A stretch of DNA of 64,000 bases. It comes from Xestospongia bergquistia. Lineage: Eukaryota > Porifera > Demospongiae > Haplosclerida > Petrosiidae. The notes below the pieces were generated by a model. It searched no databases and was not told where the DNA came from. It saw only the letters and a list, made by a program, of their open reading frames with translations. The position numbers and the translations under genes are program-made. Each line of letters begins with the position of its first letter. Position 1 is the first letter of the stretch. Where the stretch lies: the NCBI GenBank assembly GCA_963965975.1, contig OZ014413.1:2428001-2492000 (forward strand). Reading direction: 5' to 3'. Of the stretch, positions 34,125 to 45,677 are shown in pieces.

Positions 34125-35645
34125 TCAGTCAGTAGTCTCAAAGGAGAGTCCTAATTCATTGTTGTATTCTACTTCCTGGTCCATATATCTCTCATAATGT
34201 TCTTCAGCTATTAAATGTACATTGATTTCATTTTCTCTCACACGTAACTTGTAGCGCTTAGCTAACACAAGAAACACTATCAGAATAATAATAATAACCA
34301 CACTTTTAAATATAAAATAATAAAGACTTTTGCATGTTGTCTCTTCTTCACATGCAAATACATATTTGCTGTTAATAATGATAACATAACCAACACCACG
34401 TGCTGCATACCATAATCCAACCATCAATCCTCTCATTTCATGTGGAGCCTGAGCTATTGTAAACAATAAGGATGTTGGGAAAATCAAAGCATATGCTATT
34501 CCATACAAGACCTGAGATACAATAGTAAATTTGTATGAGGTTGTGTCAAAATGAAAATAGTCATTGCAAGCAAGCAGTATTACAGAATATATTGTTGTAA
34601 GTAATGAGAAAACCAGTCCAATTCCAATTCTTTTAAGCATATTTGGAATGTAATTGTGAAAACAAGGATGTATAATTAACTGATAGAAAAGAATTAAAAG
34701 TGAAGCTACTAAAGCCTGTAAAGCATTTTTGAACATAAAGCAATCAAAAAAAGACAAATTTTCATCTGATTTATAGTAACTGACCCAATTAATATTGTCA
34801 GCACAAACAAGACCAACAATGCAGATTAACAATGGTGACAATCGTATGACTACCTTGACATTCTCTACCTCCTCTTCTGTGAATGGTCCACCATATTTGT
34901 CCTTACCTAGGTCCAGCCTGGAAGGGTAATTCTCCTCCCAATAGGTTAAGGCACTACGATTTCTGGGATACTTGTTTTTCCTGGCATAGTTGAGTACTTT
35001 AACAATCAATTTAACAGGATTGACAATGTGAGATGTAGTATCAAGCCAATGTTTAAAGAGAAAGTTAGTGACAATGACAGTAGAGACAGCCACACCTGAT
35101 AGCACATAGGACACTATAATGTAATCTATAAACTGATTTATCAAGCATTGCACAATTATGTCAATGAAAAAAATTACAGGCAAACTCAGTGAGTGCCAAT
35201 ATATCATAGCACTTAGTTCATCACCTGAAGCACCAATTGCTTGATCAATATTAAATTGGACAATATTTGATCGTACACATGAGTTTCCAATCACTTGTAG
35301 CAAATAGGTAAAACCACTTATTATATAATACACCACATTATAATGTAAAAAAATTTTAATGATAGACCCTAAACCAGCAATTATCCATGATAAAAATGAC
35401 AGATATACACCAGTAATGATAGATGTATACCTACCTACTTTTATATCAGCAAGTAGACCAAAAAAAGGAAATAAAAAGAAAATAAGACAATATCCAATAT
35501 CAAAGATAATGTGATGAGCATCATTATTAAGTTCAGCATAGTTAGTTGCTGCAAAACATGTAATTAAATTTAAATGAGCACACATAAAGACATCCCAGAG
35601 AATAATTAGCAATACTGATCGAGACTTTATCAAAAATCTGAACAT
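34125..35645 (-). CDS. POT/SLC15-like transporter, gene D
   Basis: This intact ORF is the closest paralogue of C. I place the start at MFRFLIKSRS (35645), giving 506 residues as in C; an open upstream extension of 34 codons is poorly supported because no B copy has it. TM1 has WDVFMCAHL in place of ExxER. GLLADIKVGRYTSIITG, VRSNIVQFNIDQ, NRSALTYWEENYPSRLDLGK and KYGGPFTEEEVENVK are all present. TM10 reads LLFTIAQAPHEMRG, so the LEF glutamate is a leucine, comparable to valine in C. The tail has RVRENEINVHLIAEEHYERYMDQEVEY. It probably resides in a membrane and carries solutes; the substrate is unknown. Confidence 0.83.
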   Translation of the reverse strand: MFRFLIKSRSVLLIILWDVFMCAHLNLITCFAATNYAELNNDAHHIIFDIGYCLIFFLFPFFGLLADIKVGRYTSIITGVYLSFLSWIIAGLGSIIKIFLHYNVVYYIISGFTYLLQVIGNSCVRSNIVQFNIDQAIGASGDELSAMIYWHSLSLPVIFFIDIIVQCLINQFIDYIIVSYVLSGVAVSTVIVTNFLFKHWLDTTSHIVNPVKLIVKVLNYARKNKYPRNRSALTYWEENYPSRLDLGKDKYGGPFTEEEVENVKVVIRLSPLLICIVGLVCADNINWVSYYKSDENLSFFDCFMFKNALQALVASLLILFYQLIIHPCFHNYIPNMLKRIGIGLVFSLLTTIYSVILLACNDYFHFDTTSYKFTIVSQVLYGIAYALIFPTSLLFTIAQAPHEMRGLMVGLWYAARGVGYVIIINSKYVFACEEETTCKSLYYFIFKSVVIIIILIVFLVLAKRYKLRVRENEINVHLIAEEHYERYMDQEVEYNNELGLSFETTD

Positions 35646-36759
35646 TTTGTCAAAAATGATTAGATAAGTACTCGAGACGTTTAAAGACAAATTGCTAGAT
35701 ATGCTCAAAGGAACTGATGAATGATGCTTTGCTTGCAGTGTGAACATTTAAAAGAATATCAACCTTTAGATATTGTTAAAGATGACATGACACATCATAT
35801 GTGTTAACGTAAACACATACTCTTCTTTTACAAGCAACACATATGCTCACATTACACAATTAGGTGAAAGATAAACTATCTTCTTATAATGTGTTTACCT
35901 GTCATATACTAACATAATTGTACACCACACATATTTTCATTGTAGCAACCCCCTTGCATTATTTGTCATTGTAATATCACATTGAGACAGATAGAAAAAG
36001 GGTCAGTAATTTACAAGAACCACAATTCCAAGTAATTACAACAGATAGAGGGTGACAGCCTTAACAAATTGGTATCCAAGCTTGCAATGACTACAGTCTT
36101 ATCGTACACCTTTTGAAGTCCTAATACCAATACGGTATCATAGTTCAACTTGTGGCAGTGATGGTTGTTACTTATTACAGGGTAAGCTATAAAATTTGCT
36201 TGGTAGTTTAACGTTTTAAGTGCAGTGATAATATTAATGTAAATACTTTATATATTACTTGAAATTATAAATGGTATATCAATTATCAAACTAATACATA
36301 TGAAAACTAGTAATTACGTGTAACAATACAGTGTATTCATTGATAGTTGTATTTTCAATTCTAGTTTATTTAACTTAATGAATAACAAATGTTTATTATG
36401 TATAATAACAGTTAGCCTTTTTAACTAAAAATACTGTCTAGTTATTGCAGGTAATGAAATGTATATTTTGGAAAATGATTTTGTTCATGTAAACATGAAT
36501 GTAGGAAGAATATACAAAAATGTTTTCACTGAGAAGATATCTTATTTATAATATCAATAGTTAAACAAAATGTAGACTCTGTAAAAACAATTAATTCAGG
36601 AATGAAAAGTAATGTCAATCCTTAACATTGAAAACAATGATCACTTTAAACCCATCTACTATCTACTTCAACTGCAAGAATTAGTATTAACTAAATAATG
36701 ATTAGCAATACAGATATCTTGTATAATAGAATGATTAATATTATGATAAATATGTCAGT
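35646..36759. other. Upstream region of D and 3' flank of pseudogene G
   Basis: Bases 35646-36575 correspond to 23674-24650 upstream of C, with a small deletion near 35940. The remainder is the flank of G. No gene was seen. Confidence 0.55.
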
Positions 36760-37888
36760 AAGTGCTCTCAAGTGAAAGTCCCAATTCATTGTTGCATTCT
36801 AGATCCAAGTATCTCTCAAAATATTCCTCTGCTCATATATATCTTGACTTCATTCTCTCTCACACGTAACTTGTAACGCTTAGCTAGTACCATAAACACT
36901 ATCACTATAATAAGAATAATAACACTTTTACCTATGAAATAATAAAGACTTTGGCATGTTGTCTCTTCGCATGCAAATAGATATTTACTGATAATAATGA
37001 TAACATAGCCAACACCTTGTGCTGCACACAATAGTCCAACCATCAAACCTCTTGTTTCATATGGAGTCTGAGCTATTGTGAATTCTAAAATATTGGCAAA
37101 ATTAAAGCAACTGCTATTCCATACAAGATTTGAGATACAATAGAGAATTTGTATGAGGTTGTGTCAAAAGCAAAATGGTTTTTCCAAGCAAGTGTTATAA
37201 CAGAATATGTTGTTGTAAATAATGAGAAAACCAGTCCAACTTCTATACTTTTAAGCATACTGGGAATTATGTAATTATGAAAACAAGGATTAATAATTAT
37301 TAATAGAAGAGAATTAAAAGAAACGCTATTATAAGTTGTAATGAATTTTTGATAATAAAGCAAGCAATAAAAGACAAATCTTCATCTGATTCATAGTAAC
37401 TAGTCAATTTAATATCATCAACACAAACAAGACCAAGTGCCAATATATAATAGCACTTAGTTCATCACCTGAAGCACCAATTGCTTGATCAATGTTAAAT
37501 TGGACAATATTTGATCGTACACATGAGTATTTAATCACTTGTAGCATAAAGGAAACACCACTTGTTATAAAATATAGAATATTATTATGTGATGGCGTCT
37601 TTATGAAAAGAGCCAAACTAGCAATCATCCATGATAAAAATGACAAATACACACCAGTAATGATAGATGTATACCTACAAACTTTTATATCAGCAAGTAG
37701 ACCAAATAAGGGAAACAAGAAGAAAAAAGACAATATCCAATATAAAAAACAATGTGGTGACCATCAACATTAACTTCAGCATAGTTAGCTGCTGCAAAAC
37801 ATGTAATTAAATTTAAATGAGCATACAGAGAGACATTCCAGAATATAATTAGTAGTATTGATCGAGAGTTGATCAAAAATCTGAACAT
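36760..37888 (-). pseudogene. POT/SLC15-like transporter pseudogene G
   Basis: This heavily decayed copy is close to F. It starts MFRFLINSRSILLIIFWNVS at 37888. The frame shifts in TM2 at the same place as in F (after GYCLF). The next piece (37733-37404) runs through TM3 to DELSAIIYWH and then jumps directly to LVLFVLMILN, showing loss of about 400 bases covering TM5, TM6 and the central loop. Further frames at 37363-37085 and 37046-36816 carry TM8-TM12 with at least two more shifts and a damaged TM10. The tail is traceable to about 36760. Confidence 0.82.
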
Positions 37889-38810
37889 TGTCTAAAAATG
37901 CTTAGATGAGAACTTGAGACGTTTAAAAAATGGTTAGATATGCTCAAAAGAACTGACTAATAATACTTTGCTTTCAGTATGAACAGTTAAGATAATATCA
38001 ATTTTTAGATATTGTTGAAACATGACATAAACAATATTATAATAAATTATGTTAATATAACAAATATTCTTTGTTAAAAGCAAGACGTACGTTAATTTTA
38101 TACAAATAGGTAACAGATAAACAATCTTGTTCTCATAATGTGTTTAGCTGTTATTTACTAATAATCTTATACACTACCAATTTTCATTGTCCCTACTCCC
38201 ATATACATCAATTTAACAGCTTATTGTCAATAACAATCCACCTGCATTATTTGTCACTATAATGTCACCTTCAGATAGATCGAAGAATGACCAGCAGTTT
38301 ACAAGAGCCACAAATTATCATCCAGCTTACAATAGCCATACTCTTATATAGTGTACATTATGTGAAGACCAAACATTATTATGGTATAATAGTTCACTGT
38401 CTGACAAATATACATAAATATACATAGATATTCAAACATTCACAAATGATTATGATGTATACACTTCTCATTATGATTCAATAGAAGAAAACCTTTGATG
38501 TGTCAGATATAATCATAGTGTTAATGACATATAGTTCATTTTACTTTCCACAATGCAATAAAAAATCAAAAATAATTATCATGTAATATCTTATATATAG
38601 ACAATAAAAAATCTAGGACAGTGTTTTCAACATGAGAAAAAAACACAAAAAGATGAAGTCAAAATGAACAAGTCAAGACATCATACTTAAACATCTGTAG
38701 TTCATGTAACCAATAAAGATCAATATACAAAAGAGAACCTATCTACATGTATATACATGAGTTCAAAAAACACAAATGTATTATATGATAGAAAGGTAGA
38801 TATTTATAAA
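37889..38810. other. Upstream region of G and an orphan D-type 3' flank
   Basis: Bases 37889-38550 match 33201-33860. Bases about 38560-38810 match the sequence that normally follows the stop codon of C and D, but here the gene body is absent and the segmental duplication begins at about 38811. It is a breakpoint region with no gene. Confidence 0.55.
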
Positions 38811-39353
38811 AATATTATTGCTTTAGAATTGTTGAGGATACCATCCATACTATACATATTTTTTTTAAATGTTCATAAACTGTCAAATTGTCAATAACAT
38901 AACTCAAAGTACTATAGGGCTGGCTATTACCACACAAAACTTTCAAAAATGGAGGATATAAACGTCCATGTTAAAACTCTTCATTATCAATCATATTTTT
39001 TAAATGGATGTCCTTATACTCTACAACAAGTTGGGTATGTCATATACAACTTGATCAAGACTACAGACGTATTCTGATTTTCCTGGCTTCCTGGCAATGC
39101 TCCTGCTACTGATAATGGTCACAGCCAGGTGCAGTCAGTATTAACGAGCTGTCAGTTGGTTGCCTTAATAGTTCTACAGTTATATACAGCAACATGCTGC
39201 ATATGCAATTACGTAAGGCTGATTAAAGTTAGCTTAATAACTCAAAATTTAGAAAATGAAGTTAATGAAACAACACAAAAAAAAATATAATACAAAAGCA
39301 GCTATGCATTAGCTGTAGTAATATATAATGAGAAGGAAGTATTTCATATTAGT

Positions 39354-39929
39354 CTATATGACATTAAAAATAAGAAACACTACACCTGCTTCTACTCCAA
39401 CTTCGGTCAAGGTTGACACCAACTTAATTTTATGGTCAGTGACATTTTTGACATCTTTACGAACTCCAAGGCTTTTAGCAAATTCATCAATGAAATCCTG
39501 ACAATTGTTGGCAAAGACTTTATATCCTCCCATTGTACGAAGTACTTTAAGACATTGTTCAAAAATATCGAAGCCAGAGGACGCAATTTCTCCAACATAT
39601 CCTTTTCTTAGGTCAGGGTGATTTTTTAAATCCATTATAAAAAAACGAACGATGACTTTTACATCGCCTTTTTCCGTTGTTTCTTTATTGAATAACTCAA
39701 TTGTAAATGCCTTTTTTGTGTCTGCATGTTCAAACATAAGAGACCAGCGTCCAAACGTTTCTTTAGAGAGTACATAAGTAAACCATTTTGCTTTGGTAAA
39801 AGGTTTAGGAAAGAATGAACTATTGCTTTCAAAGAGACAATATGATGAACCATAAAACATAATATCGCTTTGGACAACATCATCATCATTGCTCAGCATG
39901 AATCCCTCCTCGTCGAGCTTAGTAGACAT
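39354..39929 (-). CDS. Papain-fold/LRAT-like protein J1
   Basis: A 191-residue ORF begins MSTKLDEEGFMLSNDDDVVQ. Its core has a tryptophan motif GRWSLMFEH (about residue 80), a strand AFTIEL, and near residue 142 the block YKVFANNCQDFIDEFA. The NCQ-x-F block resembles the nucleophile-cysteine box of LRAT/PLAAT (NCEHF) and related permuted papain-like families. A short hydrophobic C-terminus (GVVFLIFNVI) may be a tail anchor. The position equivalent to the catalytic His (HW in paralogue K) is Arg here, so thiol-esterase or acyltransferase chemistry is doubtful unless the later EH histidine substitutes. Fold assignment is from motif spacing only. Confidence 0.65.
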   Translation of the reverse strand: MSTKLDEEGFMLSNDDDVVQSDIMFYGSSYCLFESNSSFFPKPFTKAKWFTYVLSKETFGRWSLMFEHADTKKAFTIELFNKETTEKGDVKVIVRFFIMDLKNHPDLRKGYVGEIASSGFDIFEQCLKVLRTMGGYKVFANNCQDFIDEFAKSLGVRKDVKNVTDHKIKLVSTLTEVGVEAGVVFLIFNVI

Positions 39930-40976
39930 GATCTAAAGATAATAAAAAATTAGTCAGTATGAAGACACAAGTGCTGTGAACTGTATTAGCAAAGACTTTA
40001 TGTAGGCGAGTAACTTCCAGAAACACTACTTATAATTGTTGCCAGTGAATGTATTCGTAGTAGCACGTTAGTAGCTGTTAATATAATTAAATTATAACAG
40101 CCAGTGTCAGTAAATATGAAATATAACATACAACATACGGTATCTCTTACTATGCAAATAACATTTTCAAAAGTTAATTATTACATAGCAGACACAAAGT
40201 TATTAAATTGTCATATATGAATAATAATTTTTGCAAATCATTTACAGATTGCGAAATTTGCATTGTAAAATCTTTTTAAACAAAAAATTTCCTAATATAG
40301 AGTAATAGTTTGCTGTGATTGTTATCATTATATTGTTGACGGTATTACTAGTTATTATCAACTTTCACACTTAGACAGTGATTTCCTGCTTTCATCACTG
40401 ATTAGTGTATATTCTCAGTGATGTTATTACACATACATAGTCATTATGTTAAAAATTTGGAGCTCTGTAAGATAAAGTGTTGTTTAAGTAGCATTCATGT
40501 TTTTATAATAACTAGTAATGCAATCAATATTATATATAATAATACTAATCATTAGTATTCTATATCTTTACATCAGGCAAAAATTACATCAGAAAAAATC
40601 TGATTACCAAAATGATTGCAGTAATAACTGCATGTTAAGTTAAACAAAGATGACAACATTAAATGGTGTATCATCGAAGCCATGTACATGTTCACATGTT
40701 TAATGTAATCTCAATCAGTTTTATCTATCAATGCTTAAACGTCCTTCAAGTTTTTGGTCAATTAACAAATTTGACAAATATTATCTTATTATATTAATTA
40801 TTGAATTATATAATCAATTATCATTTATTTATGAAAAGAAAAGGACAAAAAAGGTTTATAACAAATTTTTAAAGCATTTTTGAAGTTTATATAATCATAT
40901 AATCTATAAACTGTTAATTAAGATTAATAAATTTAATGGAATGATATGTGATCTATATAACACATAATCTCAAGTC
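39930..40976. other. Spacer between K1 and J1
   Basis: This AT-rich spacer separates two genes with the same orientation. It contains a single copy (about 40409-40462) of a segment that is present as an inverted pair in the second duplication copy (50255-50450). I see no exon in it. Confidence 0.5.
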
Positions 40977-41609
40977 TTATAATATTTGGAGGTAAAAACG
41001 AAGGACAACACCAATGATAATAACTGCAATAACCTGGGGTATAATACTTGGGTCAACTCTCTGAAGAGTCCCAAAATCAGCTACGAGGTTAGCAATGTAA
41101 TGTTGACAATTGTGGCCAATTCCTATGTATGGACCAAAATCTCTAAGGACAACATGAGCACGATAAAGAATCCTCAACATCGAAGTATGTATTCGTCCTA
41201 AGTGACGTAAGTTGTTAACAGCTGCGTTAGTAGCACTCATTCGAAAATCCACCCTTCTACGACCATCAATTAATACAAGGTCAACGAAAAAGGAATTTCC
41301 AGTATCAACTGATCGAAATAGTAGACACCAATGTACACTAACGCCACGACTAAACAAATAAACATCCCAGTCTACGTTGGCAGTTGGAACATTGATTATA
41401 TGTGGGTTATTTACCCAAAACATTATTGAATTTCCAAGTATTTGTATGTTATCAATATCATAGGCAACAGCAACACCCAAGTAAGGACCTGAAGAAGCTG
41501 TTGATGACTCCATATCTGTTTGACTATTGATACTTGAGAGATTTATCTTTGGCCTTAAAGGATTACTATTCACAGTTTCTAAACAGTGTAAGACAGTTAT
41601 CAGATGCAC
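40977..41609 (-). CDS. Papain-fold/LRAT-like protein K1
   Basis: The ORF has 210 residues; a second Met (MESSTASSG, residue 33, base 41513) is an equally good start. The order is a strand DWDVYLFSRG, the motif VHWCLLF with a candidate catalytic His, the strand SFFVDLVLIDG, and GHNCQHYIANL with a candidate catalytic Cys near residue 168. The C-terminal hydrophobic helix IIPQVIAVIIIGVVLRFYL probably anchors it to a membrane. HW, then NCxH, then a C-terminal TM is the architecture of PLAAT-type LRAT proteins, which act as phospholipases or acyltransferases (family knowledge); the activity here is inference. It lies upstream of J1 on the same strand and is a distant paralogue of it. Confidence 0.65.
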   Translation of the reverse strand: MHLITVLHCLETVNSNPLRPKINLSSINSQTDMESSTASSGPYLGVAVAYDIDNIQILGNSIMFWVNNPHIINVPTANVDWDVYLFSRGVSVHWCLLFRSVDTGNSFFVDLVLIDGRRRVDFRMSATNAAVNNLRHLGRIHTSMLRILYRAHVVLRDFGPYIGIGHNCQHYIANLVADFGTLQRVDPSIIPQVIAVIIIGVVLRFYLQIL

Positions 41610-41827
41610 TATTTATCTCCATGAATGCACAATAATAAAATCAGGTAATTACTATAAATATTAATATTTGTTTACATAAACATAATAAAGTTTTATTAAA
41701 ATTAATTAATTAATGGCATGTGATTTTTATAGAATTCGAATAAAGGTTATATGGCAAATGTTGTTTTTTGTGTACCTTTACACAATTTTCTGGACAAAGC
41801 AAAATAATATCAAATAACTAAAAAGGT

Positions 41828-41943
41828 CTCTGTTAGTATTTGAATATAAGATGTATCTCTGTTAGTATCTGAATATAAGATGTATCTCTGTTAGTATCTG
41901 AGTATAAGATGTATCTCTGTTAGTATCTGAATATAAGATGCAT
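41828..41943. repeat. 29-base minisatellite, four units
   Basis: Four tandem units of the type CTCTGTTAGTATCTGAATAT + AAGATGTAT occur with few changes, followed by CTCGG. The homologous array in the second copy has eight units. Confidence 0.85.
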
Positions 41944-42637
41944 CTCGGAATAGTTTTGAAACAGATATGGAGCAAATATTAATTTACAATCATAAAAATT
42001 TTAGTGATATTACAATTTCAATTTAGTTACTTTATGTAACATTCAGAATTTAATTAATAAAAATGATTATTATAAAAAATGCACATTATTATTAGCACAA
42101 TTTATGTACTAAGTGAATCACAAAATACAAATGGCACAGCAAAAACTCATTACATGCATAATATAGTTATTATTATATATCATTTGCTACAGGATCATAC
42201 ATAAATGTATATATAATATATTTATACACATAATTTATACACACAAGCCACTATTAGTACACTTAAACAATAAGGCTGGCTTTGTCTTTTGATATGACTC
42301 TAATGTAATAATAAATTAACATCCAAGACAGATTGTCATTTAAAAGATTATTTGGGAAATTCTTAAATACTAGTTCTTAAAGATTTTGTCACTCTTGTTA
42401 TATTGATAGAGTTCCTGACACCATCTAAATATTACATGTAGTCATATTTTTTTTAACTAATAAAGCCTTAAAGTTTAGCAGAGATAAAATTTAGATAGTT
42501 CACTAAAAGTATTTTTTAATGTGTAAAACTAAATAAAGCTAACTAAAATTATCTACTAAGAGTAAAAGTAACAATAACCATCTATAACTACAAGTAACTG
42601 TAACCAACTGTAACATCAAACTCAAGTAAGTAACTAT

Positions 42638-42862
42638 TGTGAAAGATTCCCTGACTGGTAAAGTTAACTTTATGAGAGAATTGGAGGAACTCTGTCTTTA
42701 CCAAAAAATCATGTTTTTTTTATACATGTGACATAGAAGGTTCTAGCAGATAACAATGTTTGTATATACAGACATTACTACAATAAGTCAACTCATAACA
42801 ATATATATGTTTGCTGAAAATAAACAAATTTCTGAAACATATTTCTAGTCCATCACAACTAT
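42638..42862. repeat. 225-base segment present only in duplication copy 1
   Basis: The flanks AACTAT at 42632-42637 and 42857-42862 are direct repeats, and copy 2 (near 52670) has a single AACTAT with nothing between. It is either an insertion with a 6-base target duplication in copy 1 or a deletion in copy 2. The segment has no clear terminal inverted repeats and no coding potential that I can see. Confidence 0.5.
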
Positions 42863-43097
42863 AACTAATTATAAATAACCATAACTAAACGTAACTAACT
42901 CTAATGAGTAACAATAACTAATTTCAGTTAACTGTAACTAACAGTAACTAACTGTAACTAACAGTAACTTACTCTAGTAACTAACAGTAACTAACTGTAA
43001 CTAACAGTAACTAACTGTAACAAACTGTAACTAACTGTAACTAACAGTAACTAACTTTAGTAACTAACAGTAACTAACTATAACTAACTTTAGTAAG
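42858..43097. repeat. TAACTAACWG degenerate tandem repeat
   Basis: This tract of roughly 10-base units alternates TAACTAACAG and TAACTAACTG, interrupted by TTTAG/TCTAG variants. It recurs in the second copy at 52569-52873. Confidence 0.75.
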
Positions 43098-43314
43098 CAA
43101 ATTTAAACTACAATTACAAATAAATTTAACATACATGTGATATCAAGTACTATTACGGAAATTAATTAGAACAGGAAGTGGTGTGAAAGATTGAAATAGG
43201 ACTATCACTAGAGTAAAGACATTGATCTAAACTAGTGTCAAAAAAATGCTTGGATCAATCATTTATTTACAAGCTAAGAATAATATTTGTTCATATTACT
43301 AATACATCATCAAT

Positions 43315-44345
43315 TTTGGAAGAGGTTAATATCAAGAAGAGACATTAATGTCTTTCAAAAACATTAAGACTTTAGCATACAATAACTATTCCTACTGGCC
43401 AATTTATATAAAAGTGTTTAATGAAGTTAGCTTAACCATTCAAATATAGCCAATGCACAGTTAATATTTATTAAATGTATAGAGAATTGATATGGTAATC
43501 AGCAAATGCTTCATTCTAAACATTTTCATGTATATCTATGCACTGTCTTCTTCACAACTTTTGATAACACATAGATTAACAGTCACTACTCACAAGACTA
43601 TGCATATTTGTTCTAATCTAAAGGTTACATAAAACTCTAAAATAGTAATAATCATGTTATTGTTAATCAATTCATCTCCTCTTAATTGAAGTATCTAGGT
43701 TTGTGTCATATCTCTTAATAGCCAATGAACAAGTGAAGGCTAACAGATCATTTTCAATCATGTTGTAAGAGTGATAGATGAAATTGTGTACACGTTGTCA
43801 TTATATAAAGAAACATTATTGTTTTTTCAAAATTAAGAGTTTAACATAACATGTTAGTTATAATGTGATATTTATGAGACTTATATACTGGCCAATTTTA
43901 TAAAATATAGTGTTCAAAGTAGCTAGTACAATCATTCAAAATTAATTATGTCCACAGTTGCCATTTATTAAATATATAGATAACTTGATATGTTAATTAA
44001 CAATAACATAATTCTAAGGACTTTCATATATATTACTATGGAAACTTACATTGAGTACCAGAAATATACAAAAATAAGCACTGTTGACATAAGCTCTATG
44101 CACTAACTTCTTTATTACTTTTGATATAACATATATTTACAGTCACAACTCACAAGACTATGCATATTTGACATGAATACAAATCTAGAGGCTACATAAA
44201 AACTCTAAAAAAGCAATGGTCATGTTAATGCAAATTAGTTCACAACTTAATAAAATATCTAGGTCTTGTGTCACATCTTTTAATAGTCAATGAACAAGGT
44301 CATTTTCAATTATGTTTAGGCCATGATTGTTCAAACTGTGCATAT
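43315..44345. repeat. Internal tandem duplication of about 0.5 kb
   Basis: Bases about 43315-43790 and 43800-44345 are diverged copies in direct order. Both contain ACTGGCCAATTT, TTTTGATA-x-AACA and CTCACAAGACTATGCATATT. The retrotransposon in the second segmental copy is inserted at the start of the second subunit. No gene was found. Confidence 0.6.
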
Positions 44346-45645
44346 ATTGTCACTACAATAATAATAAACATAATCATAAGACTGCTACTGATAGATTATG
44401 TGTAAGTGAAGTGTCTTTACAATACTGTTAAATATAAATACACAGATATACAAAACTACATTTATAAGGAAAGATATATTAATTTTAAATATAGATATAT
44501 TCAAGTATTTGAACAGACACAGACACATAAACACACTGACAGACTACTGCCTATGCTCCTAAGCACAATGAGGTTAATTAAAAATGTCTAAAGAATACAG
44601 AATAATGAACAAAACAAATAATTCTATATAAATATTTTTTTATAAAATGTACATATGTTAATTTAATACTACTCAACTTGAGAGAAAATCTTAATGTTGC
44701 CCTAAAAATGGTAATGCTTAGAATACATAGTTTTAAAAATTATTTTTTTGTGTTGATATAAGTAATGTAACATATTACTTAATAATATTAAAATTAATGT
44801 TTAATTAGTATAGTCATAGAAAATGATCAATAGCTTCGCTTCATTATAAGCAGTAATAAATGATTAAAGTTATAGCAACTCAAACCTTATGAAATACAAA
44901 TATAAATGTATCATATAAGATCATGATATGTTTATCTTGCAAAATGTATACTTAATACACATTTTGTTCCTATTAAAATATATAAATGCTATATGGTAAT
45001 GTATCTTTTCACTACAAACTTATATTTTATCCAATCCCACTGACTCTTCACCATCCAAACTATACTTCGATTGTGTTCTAGCAAGTCAGGTCACAACACA
45101 TATGTTGGCTAATAGCAAGTATTTATGAAGTATCCGTTTATAAATTATGGTTGAAAAAGTGAGGATATTAGCCATCAATAACCAACAAGCTCCTGAAAGA
45201 GAGGAGAGTGTGAAGGGATCCCCTCCACACATAAAGTCAGAAAACTTAAAACCGAAACCATGGATGAAGTTCAGAGAAGACATAAGCTAGAACTGACAAA
45301 GGAGATAGAAGATCCAAATCTAATAATAATCAGAACTGGAGTATATAGCATAAAAAGGAATTGCTAAGAAAGATTAATATAAATATTACAAATAAGACAC
45401 AACTATTCTAATTATATATACCTTCAATAATTGATCATTAACTGTTATTGTTATCATATTCATCATGATCCTGAAATTAACTAATGCTACAAATTTTGAG
45501 TGAGTGAAAATAAAACAATCAACATAAATTGTGGATTTGAATTTATACATAAACATGACTATAGGAAGAATATGTAAAATAGTTTTACTGACAGTATACC
45601 TTGGATATAATATCAATAATTAGACAATTGCCAATATATTAATAC

Positions 45646-45677
<32 letters not shown>

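Larger units (their letters stand above)
41610..43300. other. Repeat-rich region upstream of K1
   Basis: It holds the minisatellite (41828-41943), the TAACTAAC tract (42858-43097) and a 225-base segment absent from the other duplication copy (42638-42862). No gene is recognised. Confidence 0.5.
38811..45442. repeat. Segmental duplication, copy 1
   Basis: These 6.6 kb are paralogous, with the same orientation and order, to 48612-59766 once the retrotransposon there is removed. They contain genes J1 and K1, a 29-base minisatellite and a TAACTAAC-rich tract. Both ends are sharp: the left joins an orphan 3' flank of a transporter gene, and the right match stops after ATTGATCATTAAC. Sequence between the genes has diverged by scattered substitutions and indels, so the event is older than the 10.8-kb tandem duplication. 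Confidence 0.8.

Noticed and set aside
37492-37773. Plus-strand 93-codon frame
   Set aside because: It is antisense to pseudogene G and has no features of its own.
41828-41943. CRISPR-like array
   Set aside because: Units are directly adjacent with no unique spacers; it is a minisatellite in a eukaryotic genome.
42858-43097. Telomere-like repeat (TAACTAAC)
   Set aside because: Units are degenerate, of about 10 bases, interstitial and duplicated with the block; they do not match TTAGGG-type telomere units.
45086-45283. Minus-strand 65-codon frame with a hydrophobic stretch
   Set aside because: Its paralogous copy near 59410-59600 has changed bases and indels that do not preserve the frame.
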